A stretch of 64,000 bases of DNA from Caenorhabditis elegans (lineage: Eukaryota; Nematoda; Chromadorea; Rhabditida; Rhabditidae): NCBI RefSeq assembly GCF_000002985.6, contig NC_003284.9, positions 9,362,001 to 9,426,000 on the forward strand. Reading direction: 5' to 3'. This document shows positions 1-33,526 of the stretch, one piece after another; the first letter of the stretch is position 1; each line of letters begins with the position of its first letter. The notes below the pieces were generated by a model that was not told the DNA's origin, made no database searches, and saw only the letters and a program-made list of their open reading frames with translations. Made by a program: the position numbers and the translations under genes.

Positions 1-2924
1 AAACAAGCTATCAGAAAATGATGTTCTTCTGAAAGCATTGTTTTTGGATTGGCCTAAAAGTGAGCGTAATGTAGTACTAGAAAACAATGTGCCTGTGCCC
101 TCCTGGATTATAATCCTTCATATCTTTTATAAAAAGTTTCAATTACCCTCTTCCACAGAAATAAAAAGTTTCAAATAACAATTTTGATTGATGACGCCCA
201 GAAAATCACAACAAAAACATACGAAAAATCCGATCTCATAATATTCATTTGTTCATTCATTCTTGTCGTCATGGCGTTAGTTGAGCTTATTCATACTTTC
301 ATCCATCATAAAGACGGCGCAATGTCAATGCATTTCTTTGTTTCGGACAGAAAGTGCATTCTTAAAACCGATTGGTTGTAAACGACAGTACTTTATTTCA
401 AAAATATTAACCTAAAAAGAGTATCCAATTACATTTAATCTTATCATGCAGTCGACTCCATGAACATATTTCTCTGCTCTAGTTTCCAATTGGCGCGGAA
501 ATTGAAAGCTGTCTATCAAGTTGTTTTAGTTGCTTTCTTATCCAGAATTGTGAAGAGCCCAAGATCTAAAATCTCGCGTGTTGCATTTTTAGACGAGCAG
601 CAGCTTTTCACTTTGAATGAGCAGATTTGGTTTGTTATACTTTGAAACTAGTTTCACTTGATTTGTTTTTATTTGACGTCTCACTTTATCAACAAAAAAT
701 AAGATGAGAGAAACGGATTATCGAACCATTTGTTTTTGATTGTGCCTGCTTCTATAATTATATATTTTTCGCATCGCTTCTTCGTTTTGGCCGATTTTGT
801 TTTTTTTTTGTTGAGGTGATGCATTTTTTGGAAATAACTTTTTTAAATCGTAACAAATGTGACTTCAACATGCAGATTTGCAAAGATTAAAATAAAAATC
901 AGCAGTTCACTTGTTTTTTAAAGTCAAACTTTGATAAACCATTATAATGTATCTATTATTTTTACATGCAATCCTAATTTTCAATGCCTTTAAAAAATAG
1001 GCGAGCAAGACAGTTTCAAATAAAAAACATTAAAATTAGCCTTTGAAAAACAGTGCTCATTTCAAATGTTGTGAAATTAATAAGATTATCACGAAGAGTG
1101 TTCATAACATTCATGTTTTTTGCACTTCGATCTTTGCCATGAAAAGTTTAACAGTAAAAACATAATATATGATTCATCAGTTTGGAACTTTATTAAATTA
1201 CTCAGTTAACTCAGTTACTGCGGCCTACAAGAAACTGGTAACTTGGAGCATCTCAGAATCATTAGTCTAATAATGGTAGAAGTGGTGAGATTAGACCGTC
1301 GCAACAATTTGATTATGAGTAGGGTCTTATCATTTTATCAGGAGTTGAAAAAGTCGAGTTTATGTCGATCGTGACAATTACCGCTACTTCTTCCCTTCGT
1401 TTCATTTTTCTTAAAAAATTTGTAAATTCAATATTTTGTTATAGTATAGTCTGCATTAAACATAAAAATCAATTCAGTGTTTTAAATCAAAAGTCAAAGA
1501 TAAAGATTTCATAGTTTCTCTTTGAAGCAAATTTTCTCTTCACTCAAATAAAAAATTCATCAGATTTTGCTATCATATTCATGCTTCATTTCTTGTCTAA
1601 CTAGTGAAATAAACAATGATAAAAGTACGTTTTCAAACATGTAAATGTTTAGTGAAGAAACTTTTTGCTAATTCTTTCCAAGTCATCTTTTGAAAATATA
1701 ACTCTTTCAAACACTAAAGCGTAATGATTATAATCATTTTTATTTAAAGATCAGAAGAACTTTCATAAAGTGAAACATAAATGTTTAGTAGGAACAACAC
1801 GATCAATCCTTTTCTAATCCATTCTTTATTAGGAAACCTTTTTATTCAAACGCCTCATTAATGTATTATCCAGTTATTTTTATATCTTTTTTTTGCCTGC
1901 AACCATTTTTAGTAAATTATGTTGCAACTAACTTTATGATTTTATTCTTATGATTAGGAATATATTTTTAAAAAGTTTTACTTAATAAGAAATATTATAA
2001 CGTGGCCAAAACCAAAAAAAATAAAAACTAAGTCTGTCGATGTCTTGGTCACAAAGAATGGTACGAAAAAAAATCAATTTTTTGTGAACAGAAAACATTA
2101 AATAGCATAATTTCACAGAATAGAAGTACCCGCAACCTTTTTCTGATTTCAAAAAATTCAATTTATCACAAAATATGAAACAACTGAAAATTATAGAATC
2201 ACATCACTTTCGCTGATAAACGGATTTTGGCGTGCTGTGCGCCCGTGAAAAGCCGCTCAGTCTTGTGTTCTGTGTCTCACTAATACTGTTATCTTTCATT
2301 CATTTTCTGATAGAACATCAACTTATCACCACACTCACCACAAACTATTTTATTTATTAGCTCAATATATTTTGAAAGGTGCGAATAATTTCACGTGAAC
2401 AGTGAAATGAGTTTTGAGTACAGTGCAAAGTTCGGCGATGGAGAACGTAGGAAAATAGTTCACTGATGTTAAATCAGCCCACTTAAAATTTTCTGTTTGC
2501 TGAAAATTTAATTCTGTTCAAAATCTTACAAAGTGCAAGAGATTTCCAAGCAACTTTACCTTTTTGTATGAAAAAAAATGCACTCGAAATTGAATTCCCT
2601 CTAACCCCGTGTCACTTGAGCTAGCAGCTAACCCGCCTGACCTTCAGCCTCGTATTGTGCCATGTTAAGCATTGACGAGTGGGTGTAAAAATGCCGTCAA
2701 AAATCCATTCCGAAATCTAAAATCCAATTTGAGCAAAAGAGCACAGGCATAATCAAAGAAAACGGCGAAAAAAAAAGAAAGGAAGCCTAAAAAAGTGCGC
2801 ATTTTTTTCGTGTAGTCACTTCAACTCATTGCCAGTTTTATATTTTTGAAAATTTTCCCTACAGATCTTGTGGGTGGCTCTACGAACCTTTATTTTTTTA
2901 ATTTAGTTACAAACAAAGCTAATA
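1..2924. other. Upstream non-coding region, no supported gene
   Basis: AT-rich sequence with only short open frames (65 codons or fewer) that lack flanking splice sites or recognisable protein. A slightly GC-richer patch near 2,220-2,280 lies about 0.8 kb before the first pkc-2 exon and could be promoter or 5' UTR sequence, but no specific motif supports that. A short open frame at 2,407 (MSFEYSAKFGDG...) starts like the pkc-2 exon at 3,051 but ends after 19 codons with no donor. Confidence 0.5.
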
Positions 2925-24025
<21,101 letters not shown>

Positions 24026-24604
24026 GATCTCATATAAACCTGTATATTTTTATTAGAAATTGTTTTTTTGAAATTTGAACAAGAGTGGAGAACAAGTTTA
24101 TTATAAAATATATCAAAAGAGACATCCCTAAACGTAATAGCATTTTTAGAAACCAATTGAACTTTTCTATGTATCAAATAGAGTTTTCTGTTGAAAAACA
24201 AACTATTCCCCAAACATTTCTAGCACTTTTGCTGCACCTTATTAGTTATTTTTGAAATAAATATTAAAATATCTGTATATAATAAAATATTCAAAAATAA
24301 TTTAAACATTTCCATAGTTTTTTCGCAAAAAAGTAAAAAATTGTTCATGTTATTTTTAGTAGTTTTGTTGCGAATCTTTTTTAGTTCAACTTGCTATTGA
24401 TAATAATATGTAAGAAACCCCAATAGATTTCAAGTTGTGATGTGAATTGTAGAAATAATTATCCATTTTTCAACCCTTCTAATAGATTTTTGAAAAAAAA
24501 TTTTCTCACATGTTTTTCGGTAGCTTTGAAAACATTTTGAAATAGTTTCATTTTTATTCAAAGTTACAATTTTTTTCTTCTGAAATTCGCCCAAAAAACT
24601 TTTT

Positions 24605-25111
24605 TATATCCGTTTTCAAAAAATCTTCAAAAAAATTTTGTTGAAAGTTTTCGATTTTTTTTACAAAAAATAGGCAACCAAATATAAGTAGTTTCTCAAC
24701 TTACATAAAAATTTAGTTTAATACAATACACTCAAATGGTGATTCAAAAAATAACTTTTTCGAGCGATTTTTAAAGTTTCCTGAGAATTTCTCAGAGGCG
24801 AAAAATTAATGTATGCATGTTTGAAAATTGTTGCGACTTGGTTGCTATAATTTTGTGTAAAGTCAATAATTTTAATCTGAACAAGGCAAAATCCATTTGA
24901 AAACCTCAAATCTGAGCTTTAAAAAACGAGATCGAGCGGAAGCCTCAAAACAGTGGCTCCTAAATAGGATACTTGGGTGGTTGAAAAAATTGAAAATTAC
25001 TGTCAAATGAAAAATCATAAATACAAACTCATAAATGCTCAAAAACTTAGAAATTTCTAAGCAACTAAACACAATATGTGTTTTGACCTAGGATTTATTG
25101 TCACCCCTAAT
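24605..25111. repeat. Diverged copy of the 12,743-13,342 palindromic element
   Basis: Same order of blocks as the intronic element: ATCCGTTTTCAAAAAATCTTC near the left; later AACCTCAAAT...GAGCTTTAAAA and CTAAATAGGATACTTGGG; then TACTGTCAAATGAAAAATCAT. The right end (TTTTGACCTAGGATTTATTG...CCCCTAAT) parallels that of the first copy. The left terminal repeat is eroded. It is an old insertion between pkc-2 and the next gene. Confidence 0.7.
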
Positions 25112-25299
25112 GCATTAACGAGATGCAGATCTGTGGCTATTTGAAACAATTTTTCCCATACTTATGCTTGATTTCTGAAAAAAAACCGGGACTGTTCAAA
25201 AAAAAAGATTACGAATGCAATATTTCAGCTCGCTTTTTGACTACTGTTTGCCTTTTGCTAATTTAATGAACTGAATTATCAAATATGTTAGTCGAAACC

Positions 25300-25435
25300 C
25301 GCTCGCAAAGCAAGGCGTACACTGCCTTGCGTACGTACGCGATGCGTCTGCGTCGCGTGCCTCTCCTACTGTGTGTGTTTCAAATATTACTCCTTTACGT
25401 AGCAGCCCCAATTTACGTCAAATATTCTCGACAAA
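25300..25435 (+). promoter_or_regulatory. GC-rich probable promoter with palindromes
   Basis: Just upstream of the 25,436 ATG are an inverted repeat GCAAGGC (25,310-25,316) / GCCTTGC (25,324-25,330) and a perfect 12-bp palindrome GCGTACGTACGC (25,329-25,340), then GCGTCTGCGTCGCGTG. The patch contrasts with AT-rich flanks. Promoter function is inferred from position. Confidence 0.4.
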
Positions 25436-26961
25436 ATGGATGAAGATGGGCTAGAACAGACTACTCCCTTGATGAGTTTGAGTGAGTTTTTACTTAACTT
25501 TTTTTTAAACTACTGGACGTAATTTTTTTAATCAAATAATTTTAATAGTTATTTATTTGTAGAAGATATCTGTTGAAAACAATTTTCCAGGACAAATAAA
25601 AGCTTGCGGACATCTTCTTTTGGGAACATTACAACTTCGATGTGAACAACATGGCTCAACAGAGGATCCACGAAGTGAGTGAACTTATATTCTGGAACGC
25701 CGAAAATGAACTAAAATTTCAGAAGAATCAATAACTGCACGAGTATTCCTTAGAAAGCGGATGAAGGAGTTGCCAGAGGTAAGTATTCGTTATATGAATT
25801 AAACAATAAAAATTATTGAGATAAGTATACTGAAATATGTTATTAATTTAAAATACATTACAAAGTCCGTTGTTCAATATATATATTTTTAAAGTGTAGG
25901 AACTACTAAATCAAAACTCCAGTTATTAATAACTATTTCAAAAATTCCTTGAGAAACTTATACACATTAAAGATTTTCGAAATATTAGGTTATCAATGAT
26001 ATAGATCCATAAATTAAATAAATAGTAATAAGTTAATTTAACAACAACTGTAAGCTTTACCTTTTGACAGAACAAAGTTATTGGAAGTAGAAAAAATTGA
26101 TATTGAAAATGTACCAAAAAAATAATTGAAAATTATCGCCAGTGGGCATTTTGACTAATTTTGCTTATAATAAGCTTTCATGCCTACTGTACATATCAAA
26201 ATAAAAGCAAAATGGCACTTTGAAAAATTGAGCTTTTTTCAAGGTTTTAATGAACACAAAGAATTTCAAAAAGCTTCTCAAAATGTTTACTATGATATTT
26301 GCTCATTTCATGTGTTATTTTTTAATTTTTAATTTATTTTTTATAAAGATTTTCCCCACTCGTGTTGCCTTACAAAATCATTGTTTGAAAAATAAGTTGT
26401 TTTTTCGAGCATTAGAAGGAAGCGAAATATTGAAAATGATTAAATTTAGAAATTGAAAATTTTTAAAGCTGACATTAATATCAGTCATAAACTTTGAAAT
26501 AACTTTATTAAAAAGAATTAACAAACATTTGACATAGATATTCAATTTTGTGACAGATCGAAAATAATGATAACTTTTCATTTTACAGACCGACGACAAA
26601 AACAACAAAGCATTTGTTCTCCGTGCACTCTACAAACTTCTCGACGCAAACTATGCAATCGTATTCAGCAAAATTGGACAAGTATCTGGAGAACTCGCGT
26701 TCCTTTCACAAATCCACGACGATCCGGATTTTGATAGTGTGGAAACTCAATTCATTTGGACTTGTGATTATCTCTTCAAATCCGGACAATTAGAAAATGA
26801 ATGGAGAGGAGACTTTATTGTACCTTCCACTCCAGAATTTGAGATGCCAATGGTTGATGAAATGGCAGAAGAAGAGCAAGCGAACTTTATGATTGAAAGT
26901 GAAATGGAGCTTCGTCGCCAACTTGAAGGATATATGGCGATTGAAGAAGGAAACAATCAAT
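25436..26961 (+). CDS. Uncharacterised acidic 186-residue protein, four exons
   Basis: Exons 25436-25481, 25591-25674, 25723-25778 and 26589-26961 (stop codon TAA at 26,961-26,963) have canonical sites and continuous phase. The protein starts MDEDGLEQTTPLMSLRQIKA. The middle is probably helical (KAFVLRALYKLLDANYAIVF, VSGELAFLSQIHDDPDF). The tail is very acidic (PMVDEMAEEEQANFMIESEM) and ends EEGNNQ. There is no signal peptide or membrane segment, and I do not recognise the family. Gene density, codon use and splice sites make it a confident gene. The ATG is the first after a GC-rich patch and has an AAAATG context. Function unknown. Confidence 0.85.
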
Positions 26962-26964
26962 AAA
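26959..26964 (+). promoter_or_regulatory. AATAAA overlapping the stop codon
   Basis: AATAAA spans the last sense codon and TAA stop of the 186-residue gene. If used, the 3' UTR would be only about 10-20 nt. No other AATAAA lies in the next 150 nt. Confidence 0.35.
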
Positions 26965-29644
26965 ATTTAAATAGTTTTGCACTTTTATTGTCATCTCAGT
27001 CATCATTTAATAGTTCATTTCTTGATATCAAATTTCCAATTCGCTCACTCGGTTATGATCCAAACATCACTCATGTCTCAATGTTCCAAATAGAAAATTT
27101 TAGTATTACCACATCTCATGCTCTCCTTTGTTGCTACTACTCGCTCTTTCCGATGGCTAATAAATTGTCGATATTTTTTTCAAACAAGTAAATCATTGAA
27201 ATGAGATTGACAATGAAAAGTGCAGCACCTTTTAATTTTCAGCTTGTAGAATGTTGAAAATGAAGGTACAGTTGCGATTATAACCGCTGACTGACATGTG
27301 CAAAAAACGCACACGGCTCTGTTACATGTGGTGTCCGGTGTAGAAATATGTAGCTCAGATTATTCAGAGCCTGATAACTTTGTAAATTTTTCACACATTA
27401 AAAAAGTAACCTGCCAATATCCTTTGTTTTGTTGTACTGTTGATTGTGTTCCATGTGTTCTTATTGAATTTTCTTCATTCTCTTTAAATTTTTCAAGTTA
27501 CTTTATAATTACTATAAAAAATGAAAGAGAGCCGTTTCTCTGTTTTTTTCTTTTAGGGGTTAACTGTTTATGAGCCCTCCATGCTCAATTAAAAAATAAG
27601 AGACAATATTGCCACAGTGTGGTGTGGATAGAAAATACAGTTGCTACGTTGAAGCAACAGCGGCGCTCTTTGTAGAAAGCCAATTTTGTGTTAAAATTAT
27701 TCATATTAAATAGAAAAATCGGTTCGGTTGGGATGTTTCCATATTAGAGTATTTATTGGGTAATGAAAACCTGAAATTCTTTGAGACAGTTTTACAGTAA
27801 ACTAATTTGATTTTTCATAGTTTTAACATCAATTAGGTTCTGTAAAATATGTGTCGATATTTTAAATTCAGTAAATTTCCGTGAACAGCTGAACTATCTT
27901 CATTGAAAATCCTGTCAGATGAATAATTTGCAAAAAATTTTCTTATTAGTATTGTCTAACTAAAGTAAGACTATTGTTGAACTGGACTTTTTAGAAGTAA
28001 TACAAATTTAGTGTTCCAAATCCGATTTTGAGTTGGACTGACAGTTGTGAGGATACTGCTTCAACTTTAAATGTCATAAATATCAAACTCTTCTAGCATT
28101 TGATGGCCAGTCAAATCGAAGAAATCTCCAACGCATGATTATCTCTTCGATGTTCGCTCCACACCATGTCCTCTGATTGTGGTTCTCTGTCAAAGCTCCC
28201 ATATAACAAACAATCTTTTGCCCTATACAATTTTACCCACTCAATTTTGTCAGTGTCTAAACTGTCCCCGATATTTTTGATTCAAAACGTTTTTAGAAGA
28301 TTCTAAAATCCCCTTTGTGTTATTCTCTTTATTTCACTCCGCAAAGCATCTTTCTTGTACGTTCCCAGGGTTCATTGATATGCAAAATTGTCGTTGTGTA
28401 TCTTGTAAATTGATCGATTTTGGGACAGCCGAGTCGCTCCATTTCGTGTCGCCCACCATTTCATAATGTGTTTATGAGAGTGCTGCCTGTGCCAGCGCAT
28501 ATGCTGGACCGTTTCTACTTTTTTCTGAACCATTTCGACGTGCATATGTATAGCTTTCACCCCGCCGATGAACTTGTGATAAATTTTCGGGTGACTGCTG
28601 CTGATACTAGTGATTTGTATATTGGATAGTGTTTTTCGCATTTCCTTTACCAACAGTTCACTCATCAGCACCCAATATTGCACAATTATATTCTTCAAAA
28701 TTAATGATGTGTGTCATTAACGACAAAGGCTTTCTAGATTCCTTTCCTGTATAGAAAACTCTCACACGGTGTATCTCCGCAGCCAACTCCACGTAGCGTT
28801 CGTTCTTTGTTAACATTGACTGTATCAGCTATTGATTATTGGGTTGTTCGTGGTTTCCTCTCATTTGTTTTGTCTGTTTATGAAACATTTTTGCATCACA
28901 TGGATTTCTCTGCTCCACTTGGAAAATAGTGCCTCATACAACGGATATCTTCTAGCTTCATCTAAAACATTCTCACGCAGTTAGATTTTTTTGAATCACC
29001 AAAAGTTCCTACCGTTTCTCTCTTTTACCGCGATGCCCTTCTGTGTGTTCAAGATTACTCTATTATAAAAAAATTTTCTTGGTCTTGGTATTCACTCCGC
29101 GAACATTTTGTGATTCGCTCCGGTAAATGCTGCCGATGCGAGGGAATCTATGATGAGTCATTTATGTATGCCATTTTTCTCAAAAACTTTAAAAACAAAA
29201 AACAGGAGTCTAAGTTCTTTAGTAATTGTTCCATGAAGCGAATTTTTGTTTAGTCCTGTTTATCAGACACGCTGTTGAATAATATATCATTATAATTGCT
29301 GCGGTCTTATAATTGCTGCGGTCTTATAATTGCTGCGGTCTCATAAAATACAAAATCCTCGGTGTGCAACAATATGAGCACATAATACTGTAATGATGTA
29401 CGTAATAATTTCATTAGGAACGCAATTTTTAACCAATAACCAATATTTTCTTGCTACTTCTTGAGCTGTGAACATTTAAAATTTTAAATATTATGCAGTT
29501 TGAAAGTAAGAGTTTTCTCAATTATCTTTTGTAAACGTTGAACATAAAAGTTACATTCTCTAAAGCATTGTAGGTTTCAGTTTTTGAACATTTAGTTTTT
29601 TTTCGTCGCTTTGTTTTTTAATCATTATAATTTTCCGTCTTTAG
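26965..29644. other. Intergenic region with possible decayed coding sequence
   Basis: No intact gene. Between about 28,090 and 29,210 G+C rises and all frames contain protein-like runs interrupted by stops. Plus-strand examples are LDRFYFFLNHFDVHMYSF (near 28,510) and the run from about 28,984 to 29,220 containing CVQDYSIIKKFSW and GKCCRCEGIYDESF. On the minus strand a 108-codon frame spans 28,372-28,698. No family is recognised. Confidence 0.35.
29291..29341. repeat. Three exact tandem copies of a 17-mer
   Basis: TATAATTGCTGCGGTCT is repeated at 29291-29307, 29308-29324 and 29325-29341 without a mismatch, which indicates a recent tandem expansion. Confidence 0.95.
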
Positions 29645-32130
29645 AAAAACTTGAGAGATATGTACCATTCAAGCAAGAACTGCCCTCGTGGCGACAGTCG
29701 AACAACCAATGCTTCTTCACATCCATCACCGCGTGGATATCCGCAGAGAATTGTAAGTTTTCGAAAAAAAATTCTTTCAGTTCAATGTTCTAATTATGCT
29801 TAAATTATGGTTATTTATATTATTTTCAAAAATAACATTTTCCAAAATGTTGAGAAACGTTTCAGCATGATATTCGGTAATTTTAGAAGAACATGAATAT
29901 GTATTAACCATTTCGTAGTTCAGCTTAAATAAACCATATTGTTTTTTAAACAATTCACTATTTCTGGTTCTGTTTTTAATGGAGGATCAAAGAATTAATA
30001 AGACTGTGAGCAATATTCATATTATTTTTGCCATAAGAAACTTGACTTACTAGCGTTTTTCATTAATGAGTTTCCAAATCATTTAAAATTTTTTAATTTT
30101 TTGAAGTAAATGATCACAAAAAAAATCAGCAATGTTACAGCAGGAATCGTTCGCCCCATCTTTTCCTGCTTCAAAATCAGCGGTCAACGGACAAGCATCG
30201 ATGGCCGAAAATAATAGACAAACCGTGAGTATCACTTTGAAAAAGTCATAATGTATGAGTGCTTACAAAAGTTTAAATCAAATTTTAGGAACACAAAACC
30301 AAGCAAATTAACTATAGACCTAATTAACTGGAAACGAAACTTCTATACATAAAATTCCATAAAATAAAAATGAAAGCCTGAATATACATCTCTTTCAGGT
30401 GGTTAAAGAAAAGGCATTACAATAGCTCTCTACAATTTTACTCTAGTGCGTTGTGGTTTTCAATAATGAAGTTTTGGTATTAAAAAAATCTAATCTTGTA
30501 GTGGTTTATTTAATCTTTAAAATATATTTCAGAGGTGTGCCAACCAGCTTCCACCGCCTGCTCCAGTTCCAGACTTTATTGTAAGTTATTTGTATACATA
30601 TAATTTAGGGTTTTCCACATTCCATCATTGTTTAATTGCTATAAGCTTTTCAGGTGTAAAGTTTCAAATGTATATAGCATTATTAATTAAACTATAGAAT
30701 TATGAATGTGATAACGTATTATAGCCATAAAATAAAATTAAATCGTAAAAATAATTAATTTATATGATCTGTATCTCGATATTGAAGGACAGTTGATTCA
30801 GGTTTACCCACCAAACATTTTAAATTTAAAATTATTTCCCGGTCTTTTTTTCAGAAAGTTTGGGTGAAGCAGCAAAAAGAAAAAGAGTTGGCTCTCAATA
30901 AAAACAACGGATCGGGTCAGGTATGACAACCGTATACCGGTGCTTTTTTCCGTGATTCTAATTTACTGTAAACTTAAAAAAATTATTTCTCATCGTTTTA
31001 GGCAAGCAGCAGTTTGTCAAATCGTCGTGACAAGTCGGTGGAATTTGTTGCCGAAGTCAAGGTACATTTTTCAGTTTTAAACTCATTTAATACCTATTAG
31101 TAACAAAAAAACCATTCAATTCAATTGTTCAAAATTTTCAGCCCGATAGTGGGTACGCACTTGTTAAGACCCCCACGAAAAGAGACGGAATGTCAAGAAC
31201 TACCGCGGATTATACGGTAAGAATTCCCTGTACCATATGATAAAATTACTGTTACCGTTTTTTTTCCGGCCGAACGTCATCGCAGAGAGTCTAACAGACA
31301 CAGAGTGTCAGTCCGTCAAATTGAATGGGTGACCGCTCAAGGCGAGAGACACATCACGAAATATGGAAGCCGTCCATCGGACAGCTGGAGATATTGAAAC
31401 TAAATTGAGCCAACAATGTTTACCACAAGTATTCCTCCACACCGGGAAATCGTCCATCTTTTGTTTATTAAATTGCATACCATTTTATTCCGTATATTTC
31501 AATTTATTGTGTGATTCAAAACTTTATTTTTGTATTTGTGTGTGTGTGTGGGTTTTTAAAAAAGTTCAGTAAAAGTTATTCATCCATGTAGATTCATAAC
31601 AGTTAAGTTGTAACGCCAGTTTGATTTAGGGGGTCGAGCTTAAAAAACCTGAAAATGTCGAGTTTTACTCGTTTTTCTCTTATTTTCTTCTCCGATTAGC
31701 AAAATAAAAATGTAATTCGCCTGCCAGAAATCTTAATTAAAGGTTTTGCTTGAGGAGGCGTGTTGGTTCCGAGCTGAGAGTGCCAGTTTCATAGTTTTTG
31801 CCATGTTTGGCTTTGTTTAATTCAATTTTCTTTGCTTCCGGCGTTCTGCCACTTGTTTTCTTGAAGGTTATCGGTTTTCGTGTTGATTCAATTCCGGTTT
31901 TCCTTGATTTTTACGACTAAATGTTAAATTTGGAATAAGAGAGACGCAAACAATGTCATGGCCGTGGGCCTAGGTTTTCCTTGTTCAGTTCGCCTTCCCC
32001 AAAAAATCTCGTCCTCTTTTTTTGGCCGCATTCCCCCGTCTTTGCCGACCGCACTTACTCATATTTTTCAGTCACACTCAACAAACAAACAACATAATAA
32101 GGAAATGAATAGAATGGGACCAGTTATCGG
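29645..32130 (+). CDS. Seven-exon upstream coding block, probable long fln-2 5' end
   Basis: Exons 29645-29752, 30141-30224, 30533-30580, 30855-30920, 31002-31061, 31142-31216 and 32072-32130. The first six are multiples of three and stay in phase 0. The seventh ends in GG (phase 2). The translation is polar and disordered: MYHSSKNCPRGDSRTTNASS (ATG at 29,660), QESFAPSFPASKSAVNG, NQLPPPAPVPDFI, a basic VWVKQQKEKELALNK, SSSLSNRRDKSVEFVAEVK, YALVKTPTKRDGMSRTTADY and SHSTNKQQHNKEMNRMGPVI. No domain. The only phase-compatible continuation I found is the 28-nt exon at 35,646, which leads into the filamin gene. A separate short gene is possible. The 30,141 acceptor is a NAGNAG (ACAG|CAG). Confidence 0.55.
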
Positions 32131-32189
32131 GTGAGTTTTGCAAATTATAAAATGTGTTCAGTTTAATTTACATATTGTTTTCTGAAACA

Positions 32190-32925
32190 TCACGAGCCCT
32201 CGCACTTTTAAGTTTATAAAATTGATCTGGAAGCCGGCACTGTTCTGCAACAAAAAACTTTGCTTGGACGCCAAACGAGAGATGCGTGGCAGTTCCAATA
32301 AAAGTTGCATTTGAACGACAAATGTCACAATGACTCCTAAGCTCGCTGACTGCGTTAACTTTGAGCGTTTTACCACATCCATCTCCGATACTGATCGTGA
32401 AGTTAACTTTGCTGGATTGAACCTATTTGTCTCAGTTAAAGTGAGTTCTCTTTCTTCTCATTGTTTCAAAATTAAATTAGTTTTTTTTAGGTAATTCAAT
32501 CGTTCCCTGTACCCCAGCAAATTGCAAATTAAAACCCAGCTCCAGAAGTACTCAACCTTCCACATCTGGAAGCAAAACTCTGTAGGAAATGTTGAAATCC
32601 GCGGGGAGTGCAAGAACTTTTCAATCAGTTTTCCCACCTAAAATTGTGTATTCAAACTGTTTTAATTTCAGAGGACAACATCTGGAAGTTGCTGGAATAT
32701 GAGGCAACTCTCAAATTTGCTTTGCTGAAAAATCGATTTGAATCATATCTTCTTTTCAACACCAATCTGTCTGTAATAGGAAAATTCAAAGCTTGTGTCA
32801 AATTTGAGATAACCATGTTGGAGGAAGAAGGAACTCGCTCACTAAACACCTACGCAAAGGTTAAACACGTTGTCATCCGCCCCACCTTGAAAGAATTGCC
32901 TCCAGTCTTCCAGGTTAAAATATAA
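32190..32925 (+). pseudogene. Possible frameshifted coding remnant, family unknown
   Basis: Protein-like runs change frame repeatedly: KIDLEAGTVLQQKTLLGRQT, then VPIKVAFERQM, then MTPKLADCVNFERFTTSISD...LFVSVK (32,330-32,440, followed by GTGAGT), then SLYPSKLQIKTQLQKYSTFH, then DNIWKLLEYEATLKFALLKN...PVFQVKI with a stop at 32,925. An in-frame TGA precedes 32,330. The exon-like boundaries at 32,440, 32,490 and 32,670 do not join the runs in one phase, so I read it as a decayed gene. A small live gene using some of these exons cannot be excluded. Confidence 0.35.
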
Positions 32926-33526
32926 GAAAAACACATCAGTACTTGTAGATAATCACTTACCATCAGTTTCTCTTATTTATCACATTCCAATTATAATTTG
33001 GCTTTATCTCCGCGCTATTTTTGTATTCAATGTTCATCACTTTCCTATCACCACATCCCTTTACTATCGCGGTTTTTTTCAAATGTCTACAAACTCACAC
33101 ATTTGTTATTCCCTTTCCCATCACTACGTTCGAGTTAGCTTCTGTAATCTAAAATCATCAGACTACGGGAACGTCTTTCAGTCGAAAGGCTATATCTTCT
33201 ACCCCCAGTCAATACGAGCACCCACACATAGAACCGTATTATTATCTTGTTATGTAACCTGAATAAAAGAAATAATCTTTATTTCGTAAGAATGAACAAA
33301 TGGACATTTGTCGGTCACAATTTCGGTTTCTCCTCGGTTCTCGTTTGGCTCATTTTGTCTTCCACTCGTTGTTGGTCATCGGGATCGAACTGTATCCTCG
33401 ACACCCTCTATCACTCCGAAATTTCAAGTAGATACTCATCGCCGACATCTTCGTCTTTCCTTTGGCTCATTTCGCGGTTTATTCTGTTTTCACTCGTTTC
33501 GGTCATCGGATTGAATCAGATTCGAC

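Noticed and set aside
31363..31572. 69-codon frame starting MEAVHRTAGDIETK
   Set aside because: No donor in a useful phase; ends in low-complexity hydrophobic sequence. May be leader DNA of the upstream exon block.
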